Shown here in pieces: positions 37,575-46,307 of a stretch of 64,000 nucleotides of DNA. Each line of letters opens with the position of its first letter. Positions within the stretch are counted from its first letter, which is position 1. Source of the stretch: Pseudomonas sp. QS1027 (GTDB lineage Bacteria > Pseudomonadota > Gammaproteobacteria > Pseudomonadales > Pseudomonadaceae). The position numbers and the translations under genes were made by a program. The DNA lies in assembly GCF_002814235.1 (NCBI RefSeq), contig NZ_PHSU01000017.1, forward strand, positions 62,001 to 126,000, read 5' to 3'. The notes beneath the pieces were generated by a model that did no database searches, was not told the DNA's origin, and saw nothing but the letters and a program-made list of their open reading frames with translations.

Positions 37575-38960
37575 ATGACCACTCTCACAACGGCCAACAA
37601 CCGCGCCGGACTCTACCGGCTGATCTGGCGCTGGCATTTCTATGCCGGACTGTTCTGCATCCCCTTTGTCCTCGCCCTGTCGCTGAGCGGTTCGATCTAC
37701 CTGTTCCGTCCGCAGATCGACGCGTTGCTCGACAGTCCCTACAACCGGGTCCAGGCCGATGCGCCACGACGGCCGATCAGCGAACAGGTAGAGGCAGCCC
37801 TGGCGTTGGTGCCGGGCAGCGTGCTCAACGCCTATCAACTGCCCGACGGCCCGACCGACGCCGCGCAGATCCTGGTGGGCAAAGGCGATGCGTTGCAGCG
37901 GGTCTATGTCGATCCGGTGACAGCCAAGGTCCTACACCAGGTGGCCGACGACGAGCGCTTCACCCGCCAGCTGTTCCACTTGCACGGCGAGTTGCTGATG
38001 GGCGGCCTGGGCTCGGCACTGGTGGAACTGGCCGCCAGCTGGACCCTCGTCATGCTGCTCTCGGGCCTCTATCTCTGGTGGCCGAAAGGCGGTCGCCTGG
38101 CCGGGGTCATCTATCCGCGACTGGGCCAACGTGGCCGGCTGTTCTGGCGTGACCTGCATGCGGTGGTCGGGTTCTGGATCTCGCTGTTCGCGGTCCTGCT
38201 GATCCTCAGTGGCCTGCCCTGGGCGACCGTCTGGGGCGGCGCCCTCAAGGAAGTCCGGCAGTGGGCCGCGAGCCACGCCGTGGAACAGGACTGGACCACC
38301 GGCCGGGCTTCGGAAATGGCCCAGCGGCGGGCGATGAACATGCCCATGACCGACGAGCACGCCAATATGCCTGGCATGCACCACGATATGCCGATGCCGA
38401 CGAGCACACCCGGCACTCCGGATTACAGCCCGCTGGAGCGCCTGGTGCCAATGGTCCAGGCGCTGGATCTGCCCTCACCGGTGCTGATCACACCGCCCTC
38501 GGCGCAGTCGCCGAAATGGACCGCCCGCTCCGACACGGCAAACCGCCCGCAGCGGGTCAACCTGACCCTCGACCCGGTCGGCGGCACGCTGCTCAAGCGT
38601 GTCGACTTCAGCCAACGACCGCTGCTTGATCGGGTTATCGGTTACGGCGTGGCAGTCCACGAAGGCCAACTGTTCGGCCTGGCCAACCAGTTGCTCGGGC
38701 TGCTCACCACCTGCGGCCTGATGACCCTGTCCCTCAGCGCCCTGGTGCTCTGGTGGCGCCGACGTCCGCAAGGCGCCCTCGGCGCACCGCCGGCCCTGGC
38801 CGAAAGCCGGTATCCGGCGGTCATGCTCGGTGTGCTGGTGCTGCTCGGCCTGTACCTGCCCTTGCTCGGCGCCTCCATGCTGACGTTATGGCTGCTGGAG
38901 CGTTGCGTGCTGTCACGGGTCACGCCGCTACGCAACTTCCTCGGCCTGGCCGCCGGATAA
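37575..38960 (+). CDS. PepSY-associated transmembrane protein with Met/His-rich loop
   Basis: This 461-residue PepSY_TM protein (FAGL..PF.L.LSLSGSIYLF pattern) has four main transmembrane helices, and periplasmic LFHLHGELLMGG and DLHAVVGFWISLFAVLLILSGLPW motifs typical of the family. These proteins often reduce or move metal ligands delivered by TonB receptors. A loop at about residues 254-275 is rich in Met and His (MNMPMTDEHANMPGMHHDMP), suggesting copper binding. Its 3' end overlaps the convergent RidA gene by 33 bases. Confidence 0.9.
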   Translation: MTTLTTANNRAGLYRLIWRWHFYAGLFCIPFVLALSLSGSIYLFRPQIDALLDSPYNRVQADAPRRPISEQVEAALALVPGSVLNAYQLPDGPTDAAQILVGKGDALQRVYVDPVTAKVLHQVADDERFTRQLFHLHGELLMGGLGSALVELAASWTLVMLLSGLYLWWPKGGRLAGVIYPRLGQRGRLFWRDLHAVVGFWISLFAVLLILSGLPWATVWGGALKEVRQWAASHAVEQDWTTGRASEMAQRRAMNMPMTDEHANMPGMHHDMPMPTSTPGTPDYSPLERLVPMVQALDLPSPVLITPPSAQSPKWTARSDTANRPQRVNLTLDPVGGTLLKRVDFSQRPLLDRVIGYGVAVHEGQLFGLANQLLGLLTTCGLMTLSLSALVLWWRRRPQGALGAPPALAESRYPAVMLGVLVLLGLYLPLLGASMLTLWLLERCVLSRVTPLRNFLGLAAG

Positions 38961-39401
38961 GGCCTGGGCCTGGGGCACTGGCCAGTTGTCGGGGATCACC
39001 GCGATCACGTCGATCTCCATCAACCATTGCGGCTGGCCAAGCCCCGAAATCACCAGGCCGGTGGAGATCGGGAACACGCCCTTGAGCCATTTGCCGACCA
39101 CCTGGTACACCGGCTCGCGGTAACGCGGGTCGATGATATAGGTGGTGGTCTTGACGATATGGGACAGGTCCGAGCCGGCCTCTTCGAGCAATTGCTTGAC
39201 GTTCTTCATCGCCTGCTCGGCCTGCGCACCGGGGTCGCCGAGCCCCACCAGGTTGCCGTCGAAATCGGTGCCGATCTGGCCGCGGACATAGACCGTGTTG
39301 CCGGCGCGGACCGCCTGGCACAGGTCGTTGTCCAGCGACTGGTTCGGGTAGGTGTCCTTGGTGTTGAACATGCGGATACGCGTATGGGTGGGCGTGGACA
39401 T
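38928..39401 (-). CDS. RidA/YjgF family protein
   Basis: This 157-residue RidA-fold protein has NTVYVRGQIGTDFDGNLVG and EAGSDLSHIVKTTTYIIDPRYREPV as core strands and helix. Family members hydrolyse reactive enamine/imine intermediates of amino-acid or nitrogen catabolism. The start at 39401 has GAGGAG upstream; the frame extends further but without support. Downstream of the FAD monooxygenase on the same strand with a 55-base gap, so probably in its operon, where it could remove an imine product. Confidence 0.9.
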   Translation of the reverse strand: MSTPTHTRIRMFNTKDTYPNQSLDNDLCQAVRAGNTVYVRGQIGTDFDGNLVGLGDPGAQAEQAMKNVKQLLEEAGSDLSHIVKTTTYIIDPRYREPVYQVVGKWLKGVFPISTGLVISGLGQPQWLMEIDVIAVIPDNWPVPQAQALSGGQAEEVA

Positions 39402-39456
39402 TGATAACTCCTCAAAAGAAAGACAACGCCGCACAGCGCAGTGCGGCTGGCGGGCA

Positions 39457-40776
39457 TCAAGCGCTGACGGCGGACCGGATCGCCGACGGGCTGGCACCGG
39501 CCACATCCGCCTCGCGCTGGGCGGCATCGCGATAGGTGAGGTATTGGCGCTGGATGGCAATCTGGTCGGCGATGTACCTGGCATCGTGCCAAACGCCCCA
39601 GATAAACGAGGAACCCCGGCGTGACTGCCACGGCAGCCCGAGAAAGTAGATCCCCGACTCGCTGGACACACCGCGCTGATGGCGTGGCTTGCCCTTGTCG
39701 TCGAAGGCATCGACCTTCATCCAGCTGTAATCGGTGGCAAAGCCGGTGGCCCAGATAATCGTGGTGATGCCCGCTTCGGCCAGGTCGACCTGGAGAATCG
39801 GCCGGGTCACACACTCGGGATCAGGGAAGGTGCGACGAGCCTCCGGGTCTGGCGGCAGGTCGAGGCCGTTGCGCTCTATATAGGCGTCAGCGGCATTGAG
39901 CAACGCCAGATAATTCTCGTCGCCCCGATCCAGATTGTCCGCCAGATCGGCCTGGAAGCTGACCACACCGTTATGGAACGACTGGGTCAGGCCCACCAGT
40001 TTCAGGCCGCGCTGGGCCAGTTCGCGGAAGTCCACCGTGCGCCCGCCCTCGGCACCGCTGACGGCAATGGTCACGTGCTCCCGGCCCGGCTTCATGGCCG
40101 CCGCATCCCATTCGCCGAGCACTCCCAGCCACCAGCAGAAATCACGCTGGCGATAGGCCCGCGGCGGCCGGTCGTGCTGGCCCACCGAGAGGTACACGGT
40201 GCGGCCGCTGCGTTGCAGCTCATCGGCGATCTGCGTCCCCGAAGAACCGGCACCCACCACCAGTACCGCGCCCGCGGGCAATTGCCCGGGATTGCGGTAC
40301 TGCGCGGAGTGAATCTGGTGGAGGCCGGGGTCCTGCGGCGCGATCGCCGGGATCACCGGGCGCTGGAAAGGCCCGGTGGCCACCACCACGCGACGGGTCT
40401 GGATCACACCCTCGGAGGTTTCCACGGTGAAACCTGGCCGGCCGCTGTTGCGCTCGACCTTCTTCACGTCCACACCGGTGCGGATGGGTGCGTTGAACTT
40501 GCGAGCGTAGGCCTCGAAATAATCCGCCACCCGCTCTTTCGGTGCAAAGGCATCCGGGCTGAGGTCATCGAACTCCAGGCCTGGAAAACGATCGTGCCAG
40601 GCCGGCCCATTGGCCACCAGCGAATCCCAGCGGCCGGTGCGCCAGGCTTCGGCAATACGATTGCGTTCGAGCACCAGGTGCGGCACGCCGAGTTTGCTCA
40701 GATGCTCGCTCATGGCCACGCCGGCCTGGCCGGCGCCCACAACAAGCGTATCGATTTCAATGATTCCAGCTGTCAT
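39457..40776 (-). CDS. Flavin-containing monooxygenase-like protein
   Basis: This 439-residue protein has two dinucleotide folds: FAD site VVGAGQAGVAMSEHL near residue 11 and NADPH site VVGAGSSGTQIADEL near residue 175. The FAD-contact and FMO-type segments fit the class B monooxygenase/FMO group (NPGQLPAGAVLVVGAG precedes the second site). Such enzymes oxygenate N or S atoms or perform Baeyer-Villiger steps. The start at 40776 has GAAGGAC 6 bases upstream. It heads a small operon with RidA, divided from the TetR gene by a conserved motif (40835-40857). Confidence 0.9.
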   Translation of the reverse strand: MTAGIIEIDTLVVGAGQAGVAMSEHLSKLGVPHLVLERNRIAEAWRTGRWDSLVANGPAWHDRFPGLEFDDLSPDAFAPKERVADYFEAYARKFNAPIRTGVDVKKVERNSGRPGFTVETSEGVIQTRRVVVATGPFQRPVIPAIAPQDPGLHQIHSAQYRNPGQLPAGAVLVVGAGSSGTQIADELQRSGRTVYLSVGQHDRPPRAYRQRDFCWWLGVLGEWDAAAMKPGREHVTIAVSGAEGGRTVDFRELAQRGLKLVGLTQSFHNGVVSFQADLADNLDRGDENYLALLNAADAYIERNGLDLPPDPEARRTFPDPECVTRPILQVDLAEAGITTIIWATGFATDYSWMKVDAFDDKGKPRHQRGVSSESGIYFLGLPWQSRRGSSFIWGVWHDARYIADQIAIQRQYLTYRDAAQREADVAGASPSAIRSAVSA

Positions 40777-40834
40777 GCCTGTGTCCTTCTCGAAGGCGGG
40801 TGTGCAGGCATTCTGTGCAGATACAGGGAATAGC

Positions 40835-40857
40835 GAAATTATGATTTTTGTCGTCGC
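40835..40857 (-). promoter_or_regulatory. Copy of shared motif upstream of the FAD monooxygenase
   Basis: Read on the minus strand this 23-base segment begins GCGACGACA and ends ATAATTTC. It matches the segments upstream of the aldehyde dehydrogenase (46208-46230) and ABC binding protein (49637-49660); against the latter 17 of 23 aligned bases agree. It lies about 60 bases upstream of the monooxygenase start. Confidence 0.45.
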
Positions 40858-40889
40858 AAGACAGGAAAAAACTAGGCCTGGGGGAAACC

Positions 40890-41522
40890 TCAGGCCGGCG
40901 CTGGAACGGAGCTGTCCTGGCGGACCAGCATGCCGTGACACATCAGCCCCAGGACACTGCGCATGTGCCGGGCGTGGGCGTCGCGGTCGGGGGTCGGTTC
41001 GGTGGCCAGGCGGATAAAGGCGACGTTGGCGTACTGGTTGAACAGTGTCGCCGCCACCTCGATATCGACGCTGTCGCGCACTTTGCCCTGGCGTTGGAAG
41101 TGCACCAGCAGCGCCTTGGTTTCTTCAATGACCGCGCTGTTCCACGGCTGCAAGGCCTGGGACAGCTCGCCGGTAAACAGCGACGGCGCCAGCTCCCGCC
41201 ACAGGGAGGCGGGCATGGCCTGCAACTGATAATGGGTCATCAGCCCTTCAAGCTCGCACAGGGCCTCCAGCGGGTCGCTGGTGTCGTCGAGATGGGCACG
41301 CGCCTCGCGTATCGCCTGCTCGTCGGGGGCCTTGAGCAAGGCCACGAGAATCTCCTGCTTGCCGCCGAAATAATTCACCACCGTGGGTGCCGAGACACCG
41401 GCCTGGTTGGCGATCTGCTCCAGGCTGGTGGCCGCGAAACCGTTGGCCTTGAACAGCACCAGCGCGGCCTCGGCGATCACTTGCCGGCGCTGTTCCTTTT
41501 GCCGCTCTCTGAGTCCGCTCAT
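40890..41522 (-). CDS. TetR family transcriptional regulator
   Basis: This 210-residue regulator has an N-terminal TetR helix-turn-helix (RQVIAEAALVLFKANGFAATSLEQIANQAGVSAPTVVNYFGGKQEIL) and a variable all-helical ligand domain. The start at 41522 has AGGA upstream; a longer form to 41582 would run through the AT-rich operator region. It is divergent from the class III aminotransferase gene, so it is a likely local repressor of that gene. Confidence 0.9.
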   Translation of the reverse strand: MSGLRERQKEQRRQVIAEAALVLFKANGFAATSLEQIANQAGVSAPTVVNYFGGKQEILVALLKAPDEQAIREARAHLDDTSDPLEALCELEGLMTHYQLQAMPASLWRELAPSLFTGELSQALQPWNSAVIEETKALLVHFQRQGKVRDSVDIEVAATLFNQYANVAFIRLATEPTPDRDAHARHMRSVLGLMCHGMLVRQDSSVPAPA

Positions 41523-41543
41523 GTAGGTCCTGAGGTTATTTTT

Positions 41544-41625
41544 CGTAGGGCCAAGCCTACGGAAATACTTTTCCACCAACAAATATTTTCTTTACAAAAA
41601 TATTTTTCAGTGCCAAATATTATTT
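41544..41625. promoter_or_regulatory. Divergent promoter region with dyad and three 17-bp-spaced AAATATT repeats
   Basis: The 134-base gap between tetR-type and aminotransferase genes contains the inverted repeat CGTAGG-N6-CCTACG (41544-41561) and three AAATATT copies starting at 41581, 41598 and 41615, exactly 17 bases apart. The dyad is a candidate TetR operator. The phased repeats may be regulator sites or promoter elements. Confidence 0.55.
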
Positions 41626-41656
41626 AGTCACCTCACCCGCCCCCCGGAGAAAAGCC

Positions 41657-43039
41657 ATGTCCGCCGAACTCGACCCCAATCGCAGCACCCGCGACTATCA
41701 GACGTCCGACGCCGCCCACCACATCCATGCCTTCGTCGACCAGAAAGCGCTCAATGCGGAAGGCCCGCGGGTGATGGTCGGCGGCGACCGCCTGACACTC
41801 TGGGACAATGATGGCAAGCGCTACCTGGACGGCATGTCGGGCCTGTGGTGCACCAACCTCGGCTATGGCCGCAAGGACCTGGCCGCCGCCGCCCACGCGC
41901 AGCTGGAACAACTGCCCTATTACAATATGTTCTTCCACACCACCCACCCGGCGGTGATCGAACTCTCCGAGCTGCTGTTCAGCCTGTTGCCGCCCCACTA
42001 CAGCCATGCCATCTATACCAACTCCGGTTCCGAGGCCAATGAGGTACTGATCCGCACAGTACGCAGGTTCTGGCAGGTGATGGGCAAGCCGGAGAAGAAA
42101 GTCATGATCGGCCGCTGGAACGGCTACCACGGCTCCACCCTGGCGGCGACCGCTCTGGGCGGCATGAAGTTCATGCATGAAATGGGCGGCACCATCCCGG
42201 ATGTGGCGCACATCGACGAGCCCTACTGGTTCGCCCACGACGGCGATCTGAGCCCGGAAGCATTCGGTCTGCGCGCGGCCCGCCAACTGGAAGAGAAAAT
42301 CCTCGAACTGGGGGCCGACAAGGTCGCCGCCTTTGTCGCCGAGCCGTTCCAGGGCGCCGGCGGCATGATCATTCCCCCCGCCACCTACTGGCCGGAAATC
42401 CAGCGCATCTGCCGTCAGTACGACGTGCTGCTGTGCGCCGACGAAGTCATCGGCGGCTTTGGCCGAACCGGTGAATGGTTCGCTCACCAGACGTTCGGCT
42501 TCGAACCCGACACGCTGTCGATTGCCAAGGGCCTGACCTCGGGCTACATCCCCATGGGCGGCCTGATCCTCTCACGGCGCATGGCCGAAGCCCTGGTGGA
42601 AAAAGGCGGTGTTTTCGCCCACGGCCTGACCTACTCCGGCCACCCCGTGGCGGCGGCAGTGGCGATTGCCAACTTGAAGGCCTTGCGCGATGAAGGCGTG
42701 GTCCGGCAGGTGAAAACCGATACCGGGCCTTATCTGCAGAACTGCTTGCGGGAAGTGTTCGGCGAACATCCGCTGGTGGGCGAGATCCAGGGCGTCGGCC
42801 TGGTCGCCGCGCTGCAGTTCGCCGAAGACAAGGCCAGCCGCAAGCGCTTTGCCAACGAGAACGAGATCGCCTGGCGCTGCCGCACCCTCGGTTTCGAGGA
42901 AGGCCTGATCATCCGCTCGACCCTGGGCCGCATGATCATGGCGCCGGCCCTGATCGCCACGCGGGCGGAGCTCGATGAACTGGTGGACAAGACACTCATT
43001 GCGGTCGATCGCACGGCCCGTGAGTACGACCGACTGTGA
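41657..43039 (+). CDS. Class III omega-aminotransferase
   Basis: This 460-residue PLP enzyme resembles the SpuC/putrescine-pyruvate or diamine aminotransferase group: DGMSGLWCTNLGYGRKDL, TNSGSEANE, GYHGSTLAA, DEVIGGFGRTGEWF (PLP Asp) and IAKGLTSGYIPMG (Schiff-base Lys near residue 290). Ribosome-binding sequence CCGGAG lies upstream. It probably transfers an omega-amino group to pyruvate, giving an aldehyde that the nearby aldehyde dehydrogenase could oxidise. The true amine is unknown. Confidence 0.92.
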   Translation: MSAELDPNRSTRDYQTSDAAHHIHAFVDQKALNAEGPRVMVGGDRLTLWDNDGKRYLDGMSGLWCTNLGYGRKDLAAAAHAQLEQLPYYNMFFHTTHPAVIELSELLFSLLPPHYSHAIYTNSGSEANEVLIRTVRRFWQVMGKPEKKVMIGRWNGYHGSTLAATALGGMKFMHEMGGTIPDVAHIDEPYWFAHDGDLSPEAFGLRAARQLEEKILELGADKVAAFVAEPFQGAGGMIIPPATYWPEIQRICRQYDVLLCADEVIGGFGRTGEWFAHQTFGFEPDTLSIAKGLTSGYIPMGGLILSRRMAEALVEKGGVFAHGLTYSGHPVAAAVAIANLKALRDEGVVRQVKTDTGPYLQNCLREVFGEHPLVGEIQGVGLVAALQFAEDKASRKRFANENEIAWRCRTLGFEEGLIIRSTLGRMIMAPALIATRAELDELVDKTLIAVDRTAREYDRL

Positions 43040-43213
43040 CGCCCGACGTCCACTGACAAGTTTTTACTTAACCAAGCGCCATAAAAAACCTCGTTTCGCC
43101 CGCTGCCACTGATGGACAGAATGCAGTCATACCCCCTCCGCGCCCGAACAGCTTCCGAGCAGGCTGTCCGGGGCGCGGATGGCGACTCTGGACGGAAACA
43201 GGATCAACCCACC

Positions 43214-43888
43214 ATGACGTTTTCAATCGTCGCCCGTTGTGCCGAAACAGGTCAATTGGGCATTGCCATCAGTTCTTCCAGCATTGCCGTCGGCGCCCGC
43301 TGCCCCTGGCTGCGCCCCAGCGTGGGGGCGGTCGCCACCCAGAACATCACCCTGCCAGCGCTCGGCCCGCAGGTGCTCGACCAGCTGGAGCTCGGGCTGT
43401 CGCCGGCGCAAGCCCTGGACAAGGCGCTGACCCGCAATGGCTACAGTCAATTCCGACAATTGACCGCTATCGATCACCTGGGCAACACCGCGCACTTCAG
43501 CGGCAGCGAAACCCTGGGCTGCCACCACGCACTGTCCGGCGAGCAGTGCGTGGCTGCCGGCAATATGCTGGCGAACCCGGGGGTGATCGAAGCCCTGGTG
43601 TACACCTTCGAGACCAGCGGCGGGCAACTCGCCGACCGCCTGATCGCCGCCATGCAAGCCGCGGTGGCGGCCGGTGGCGAAGCCGGTCCGGTGCATTCGG
43701 CGGCCATGGTGGTGGTCGGCGAATTGGTCTGGCCGATCATCGACCTGCGGGTCGACTGGGCGGACGAAGACCCGGTCGGCAAACTGGCGCAACTGTGGGC
43801 CGACTACAGCCCGCAGGTGCAGGACTACATCGTCCGCGCCCTGGACCCTACCAAGGCGCCGAGCTACGGCGTGCCCGGGGATGAATAG
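43214..43888 (+). CDS. DUF1028 family protein
   Basis: This 224-residue protein has the DUF1028 start MTFSIVARCAETGQLGIAISSSSIAVGAR pattern (written here in outline: TFSIVARC then GIAISSSS). The fold is Ntn-hydrolase-like, but no reaction has been firmly assigned. It ends directly against the next start (TAG then ATG), so it is coupled to the ArgE-like deacylase. DUF1028 genes are often found beside amidohydrolases and RidA proteins in catabolic clusters. Confidence 0.87.
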   Translation: MTFSIVARCAETGQLGIAISSSSIAVGARCPWLRPSVGAVATQNITLPALGPQVLDQLELGLSPAQALDKALTRNGYSQFRQLTAIDHLGNTAHFSGSETLGCHHALSGEQCVAAGNMLANPGVIEALVYTFETSGGQLADRLIAAMQAAVAAGGEAGPVHSAAMVVVGELVWPIIDLRVDWADEDPVGKLAQLWADYSPQVQDYIVRALDPTKAPSYGVPGDE

Positions 43889-45040
43889 ATGAACAGCAGC
43901 CGCGATCTACTGGCCGCGCTGATCGCCTTCGACACCACCAGCCGCGAGTCCAACCTGCACCTGATCGAGTTTGTCCGCGACTACCTGGCGCGGCTGGATG
44001 TGCCTTGCGAACTGATCTTCAACGAGGAGCGCAGCAAGGCCAACCTGTTCGCCACCCTGGGCCCGGACGACCGTCCGGGCATCGTGCTGTCCGGGCATAC
44101 CGACGTGGTGCCGGTGGATGCGCAACCCTGGACGGTGCCACCGTTCGAGCTGAGCGAAAAGGACGGCAAGCTCTACGGTCGCGGCACCGCCGACATGAAG
44201 GGCTATATCGCCTGTGTGCTGGCGGCCGTGCCGGAACTGCTGGCCGCGCCGTTGCGCCTGCCGGTGCACATCGCCCTGTCCTATGACGAGGAAGTCGGCT
44301 GCCTGGGCGTACGCTCGCTGCTCGCCGAACTTGAACAGCGACCGCACAAGCCGCTGCTGTGCATCATCGGCGAACCCACCGAACTCAAGCCGGTGCTCGG
44401 CCACAAGGGCAAACTGGCGATGCGCTGCGATGTCCACGGCGCGGCCTGTCACTCGGCGTATGCGCCCCAGGGCGTCAATGCCATCGAATACGCCGCCGAA
44501 CTGATCGGCGAACTGGGCCGCATCGGTTCGCAGCTGCGCGCCGTGCATCTGCAGGATCCGCGCTTCGATCCGCCCTTCAGCACCGTGCAGACGGGGGTGA
44601 TCAGCGGCGGCAAGGCGCTGAATATCGTCCCCGCCGACTGCCGCTTCGATTTCGAGGTACGCGCCCTGCCCAGCCAGGACCCGCGTGAGGTCGCCGAACA
44701 GTTGGAGCAGTACGCCGAACAGCAGGTGCTGCCGAGAATGCGTGCCGTCAACGAAGCCAGCAGCATCCGCTTTTCCGAACTCTCGGCCTACCCGGGGCTG
44801 GCCACCGACCCGCAGAGCGAGGCCGCGCGGTTGATCGCGCAGTTCTGTGGATCGAACGAGTTCAGCACCGTGGCCTTCGGCACCGAAGGCGGACTGTTCG
44901 ACGCCATCGGCATCCCCACCGTGGTCTGCGGCCCCGGCAGCATGGACCAGGGCCACAAGCCCGATGAGTTTGTCAGCCTCGAGCAGCTCCAGGGCTGCGA
45001 TGCCATGCTCCAGCGCCTGATCCAGGCGCTGCGAACCTGA
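43889..45040 (+). CDS. argE: ArgE-like M20 deacylase (acetylornithine deacetylase family)
   Basis: This 383-residue M20 metallopeptidase-fold enzyme has zinc motifs SGHTDVVP, GRGTADMKG and YDEEVGCLG (catalytic Glu-Glu), and a C-terminal GPGSMDQGHKPDEFV. Length and motifs fit acetylornithine deacetylase. The genomic context (DUF1028, aminotransferase, aldehyde dehydrogenase) suggests it acts on a different N-acyl amino compound as a catabolic paralogue, so the symbol reflects family only. It starts on the base after the DUF1028 stop. Confidence 0.85.
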   Translation: MNSSRDLLAALIAFDTTSRESNLHLIEFVRDYLARLDVPCELIFNEERSKANLFATLGPDDRPGIVLSGHTDVVPVDAQPWTVPPFELSEKDGKLYGRGTADMKGYIACVLAAVPELLAAPLRLPVHIALSYDEEVGCLGVRSLLAELEQRPHKPLLCIIGEPTELKPVLGHKGKLAMRCDVHGAACHSAYAPQGVNAIEYAAELIGELGRIGSQLRAVHLQDPRFDPPFSTVQTGVISGGKALNIVPADCRFDFEVRALPSQDPREVAEQLEQYAEQQVLPRMRAVNEASSIRFSELSAYPGLATDPQSEAARLIAQFCGSNEFSTVAFGTEGGLFDAIGIPTVVCGPGSMDQGHKPDEFVSLEQLQGCDAMLQRLIQALRT

Positions 45041-45044
45041 TCCC

Positions 45045-45959
45045 TCAGGCGTCCAGCTTGGGCGCCAGCACCTCGCGGCAGTGATCGACAAACAACTGCG
45101 CCGGCTTGGTCAGTTGCCCGCGGCGCAACCAGGCGGCGGACAACCCGGAGCCGGTGACCTGCTCGGCCAACGGCACGCGCACCACCTTCTGCCCGTCGTA
45201 GGTGTAATCGGAATGTGGCCGGGTGACCAGAATTGAAAAGCCGAACCCGCGCCCGACCATGCCCCGGACCATTTCAATGGAAGGCGAGCTGAACAGGATA
45301 TGCGGGGTCAGGCCCAGCTCCTCGAAGATGCTCACAAAGTAGGTCCGACTGGGTTGCACATCCAGCAGCACCATCGGCTCCAGCACCAGGTCGTGCAACG
45401 AAACCTTGGCCTGGTGGGCGAAACGATGCCCTTCCGGTAACAACGCATAGGGTTGCTGCGGCGCCATCAAGGGTACGGTATCGATGGTGCTGTCCAGGTC
45501 ATGTTCATAAAGAATGGCCAGATCGATACTGCCCGACGTCAGCGCCTGCACCAGCTCCTGTTGTTCGCCATCGCGAATACGGATCTCCACCCCCGGCCAG
45601 CGGTCGCGAAAGCCGGCGATCAGGCGCGGCAGATAGAGCGGCGCGACGGTTTCGAAACAGCCGATATCGATCTGCCCGGCGACCACGTCGTTGTCCGCCA
45701 GGGCGTTCTGCTCGAACTCGTGGGCCACTCGCAGCAGTTCCTGGGCCTTGCGGTAGAAACGCGCACCACTGGGTGTCAACGACACACCCTGGGCGTGATG
45801 GCGGATAAACAACTGCACGGCAAAGCTTTCTTCCAGGTGCTTGATCGCAGTCGACACCGAGGGCTGGGCGATATAGAGCTTGCGTGAGGCTTCGGCGACG
45901 CTGCCGCACTCGACAGTGGTGACGAAATATTTGAGTTGTCGCAAGTTGTAAGCGGCCAT
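45045..45959 (-). CDS. LysR family transcriptional regulator
   Basis: This 304-residue LysR regulator has the N-terminal winged HTH (LRQLKYFVTTVECGSVAEASRKLYIAQPSVSTAIKHLEESF) and a periplasmic-binding-like effector domain (QIDIGCFETVAPLYLPRLIAGF). It is convergent with the ArgE-like gene (4-base gap) and divergent from the aldehyde dehydrogenase, which it most likely controls. Confidence 0.92.
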   Translation of the reverse strand: MAAYNLRQLKYFVTTVECGSVAEASRKLYIAQPSVSTAIKHLEESFAVQLFIRHHAQGVSLTPSGARFYRKAQELLRVAHEFEQNALADNDVVAGQIDIGCFETVAPLYLPRLIAGFRDRWPGVEIRIRDGEQQELVQALTSGSIDLAILYEHDLDSTIDTVPLMAPQQPYALLPEGHRFAHQAKVSLHDLVLEPMVLLDVQPSRTYFVSIFEELGLTPHILFSSPSIEMVRGMVGRGFGFSILVTRPHSDYTYDGQKVVRVPLAEQVTGSGLSAAWLRRGQLTKPAQLFVDHCREVLAPKLDA

Positions 45960-46158
45960 GGCTACCTCGCAAGTGGCAAAGCGAATGCATCAACATCGCC
46001 CATCAAGAATCGGGCCGGGTCGTCAGAAGCTTATACGCCAGCGGTAAAAACCGTACCGCGCGCACGGCCCTGACGGCGTGTGCATCCAGCCGATTTTGCG
46101 GTGTTCGCGAGACGCGAGAAACCAGTAAATTCCTGGGGCCTGATGCTAAAAAACCTCT

Positions 46159-46200
46159 CCAGGCGTGCACCGAGATGGCGCACGCCTGGTGAGTTTTTTT
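46159..46200 (+). terminator. Strong T-tailed hairpin in the LysR/aldehyde dehydrogenase intergenic region
   Basis: A perfect 10-bp stem (CCAGGCGTGC at 46159-46168 with GCACGCCTGG at 46180-46189) with an 11-base loop is followed by TGAGTTTTTTT. A stretch of A residues on the left side can extend the pairing and make it bidirectional. It is about 100 bases before the aldehyde dehydrogenase start and ends no annotated gene, so it could be an attenuator or the end of a small RNA. The rest of 45960-46307 holds no gene I support. Confidence 0.7.
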
Positions 46201-46207
46201 ATCGATA

Positions 46208-46243
46208 GCGAAGACATTTTTACTCATTTCGTGGACCGCGCAC
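46208..46243 (+). promoter_or_regulatory. Copy of shared motif upstream of the aldehyde dehydrogenase
   Basis: The segment begins GCGAAGACATTTTTACTCAT and continues to GTGGACCGCGCAC. It matches 49637-49672 upstream of the ABC transporter at 19 of the first 23 positions and again in the following TGG-CCGC part. Candidate regulator site or promoter. Confidence 0.55.
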
Positions 46244-46307
46244 TTCCCCCACTATCGGCACGACTGATCGTGGACATAGCCCATCAGAGGCTATTTTGGA
46301 GGGTGCA

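Noticed and set aside
43055..43068. Fourth copy of the shared regulatory motif before the DUF1028 gene
   Set aside because: GACA and TTTTTACT are present but the spacing differs by two bases and the GCGA start is missing, so it is only mentioned as weak.
46003..46227. 74-residue minus-strand frame before the aldehyde dehydrogenase
   Set aside because: It runs through a terminator-type hairpin, lacks a ribosome-binding site and has no familiar sequence.
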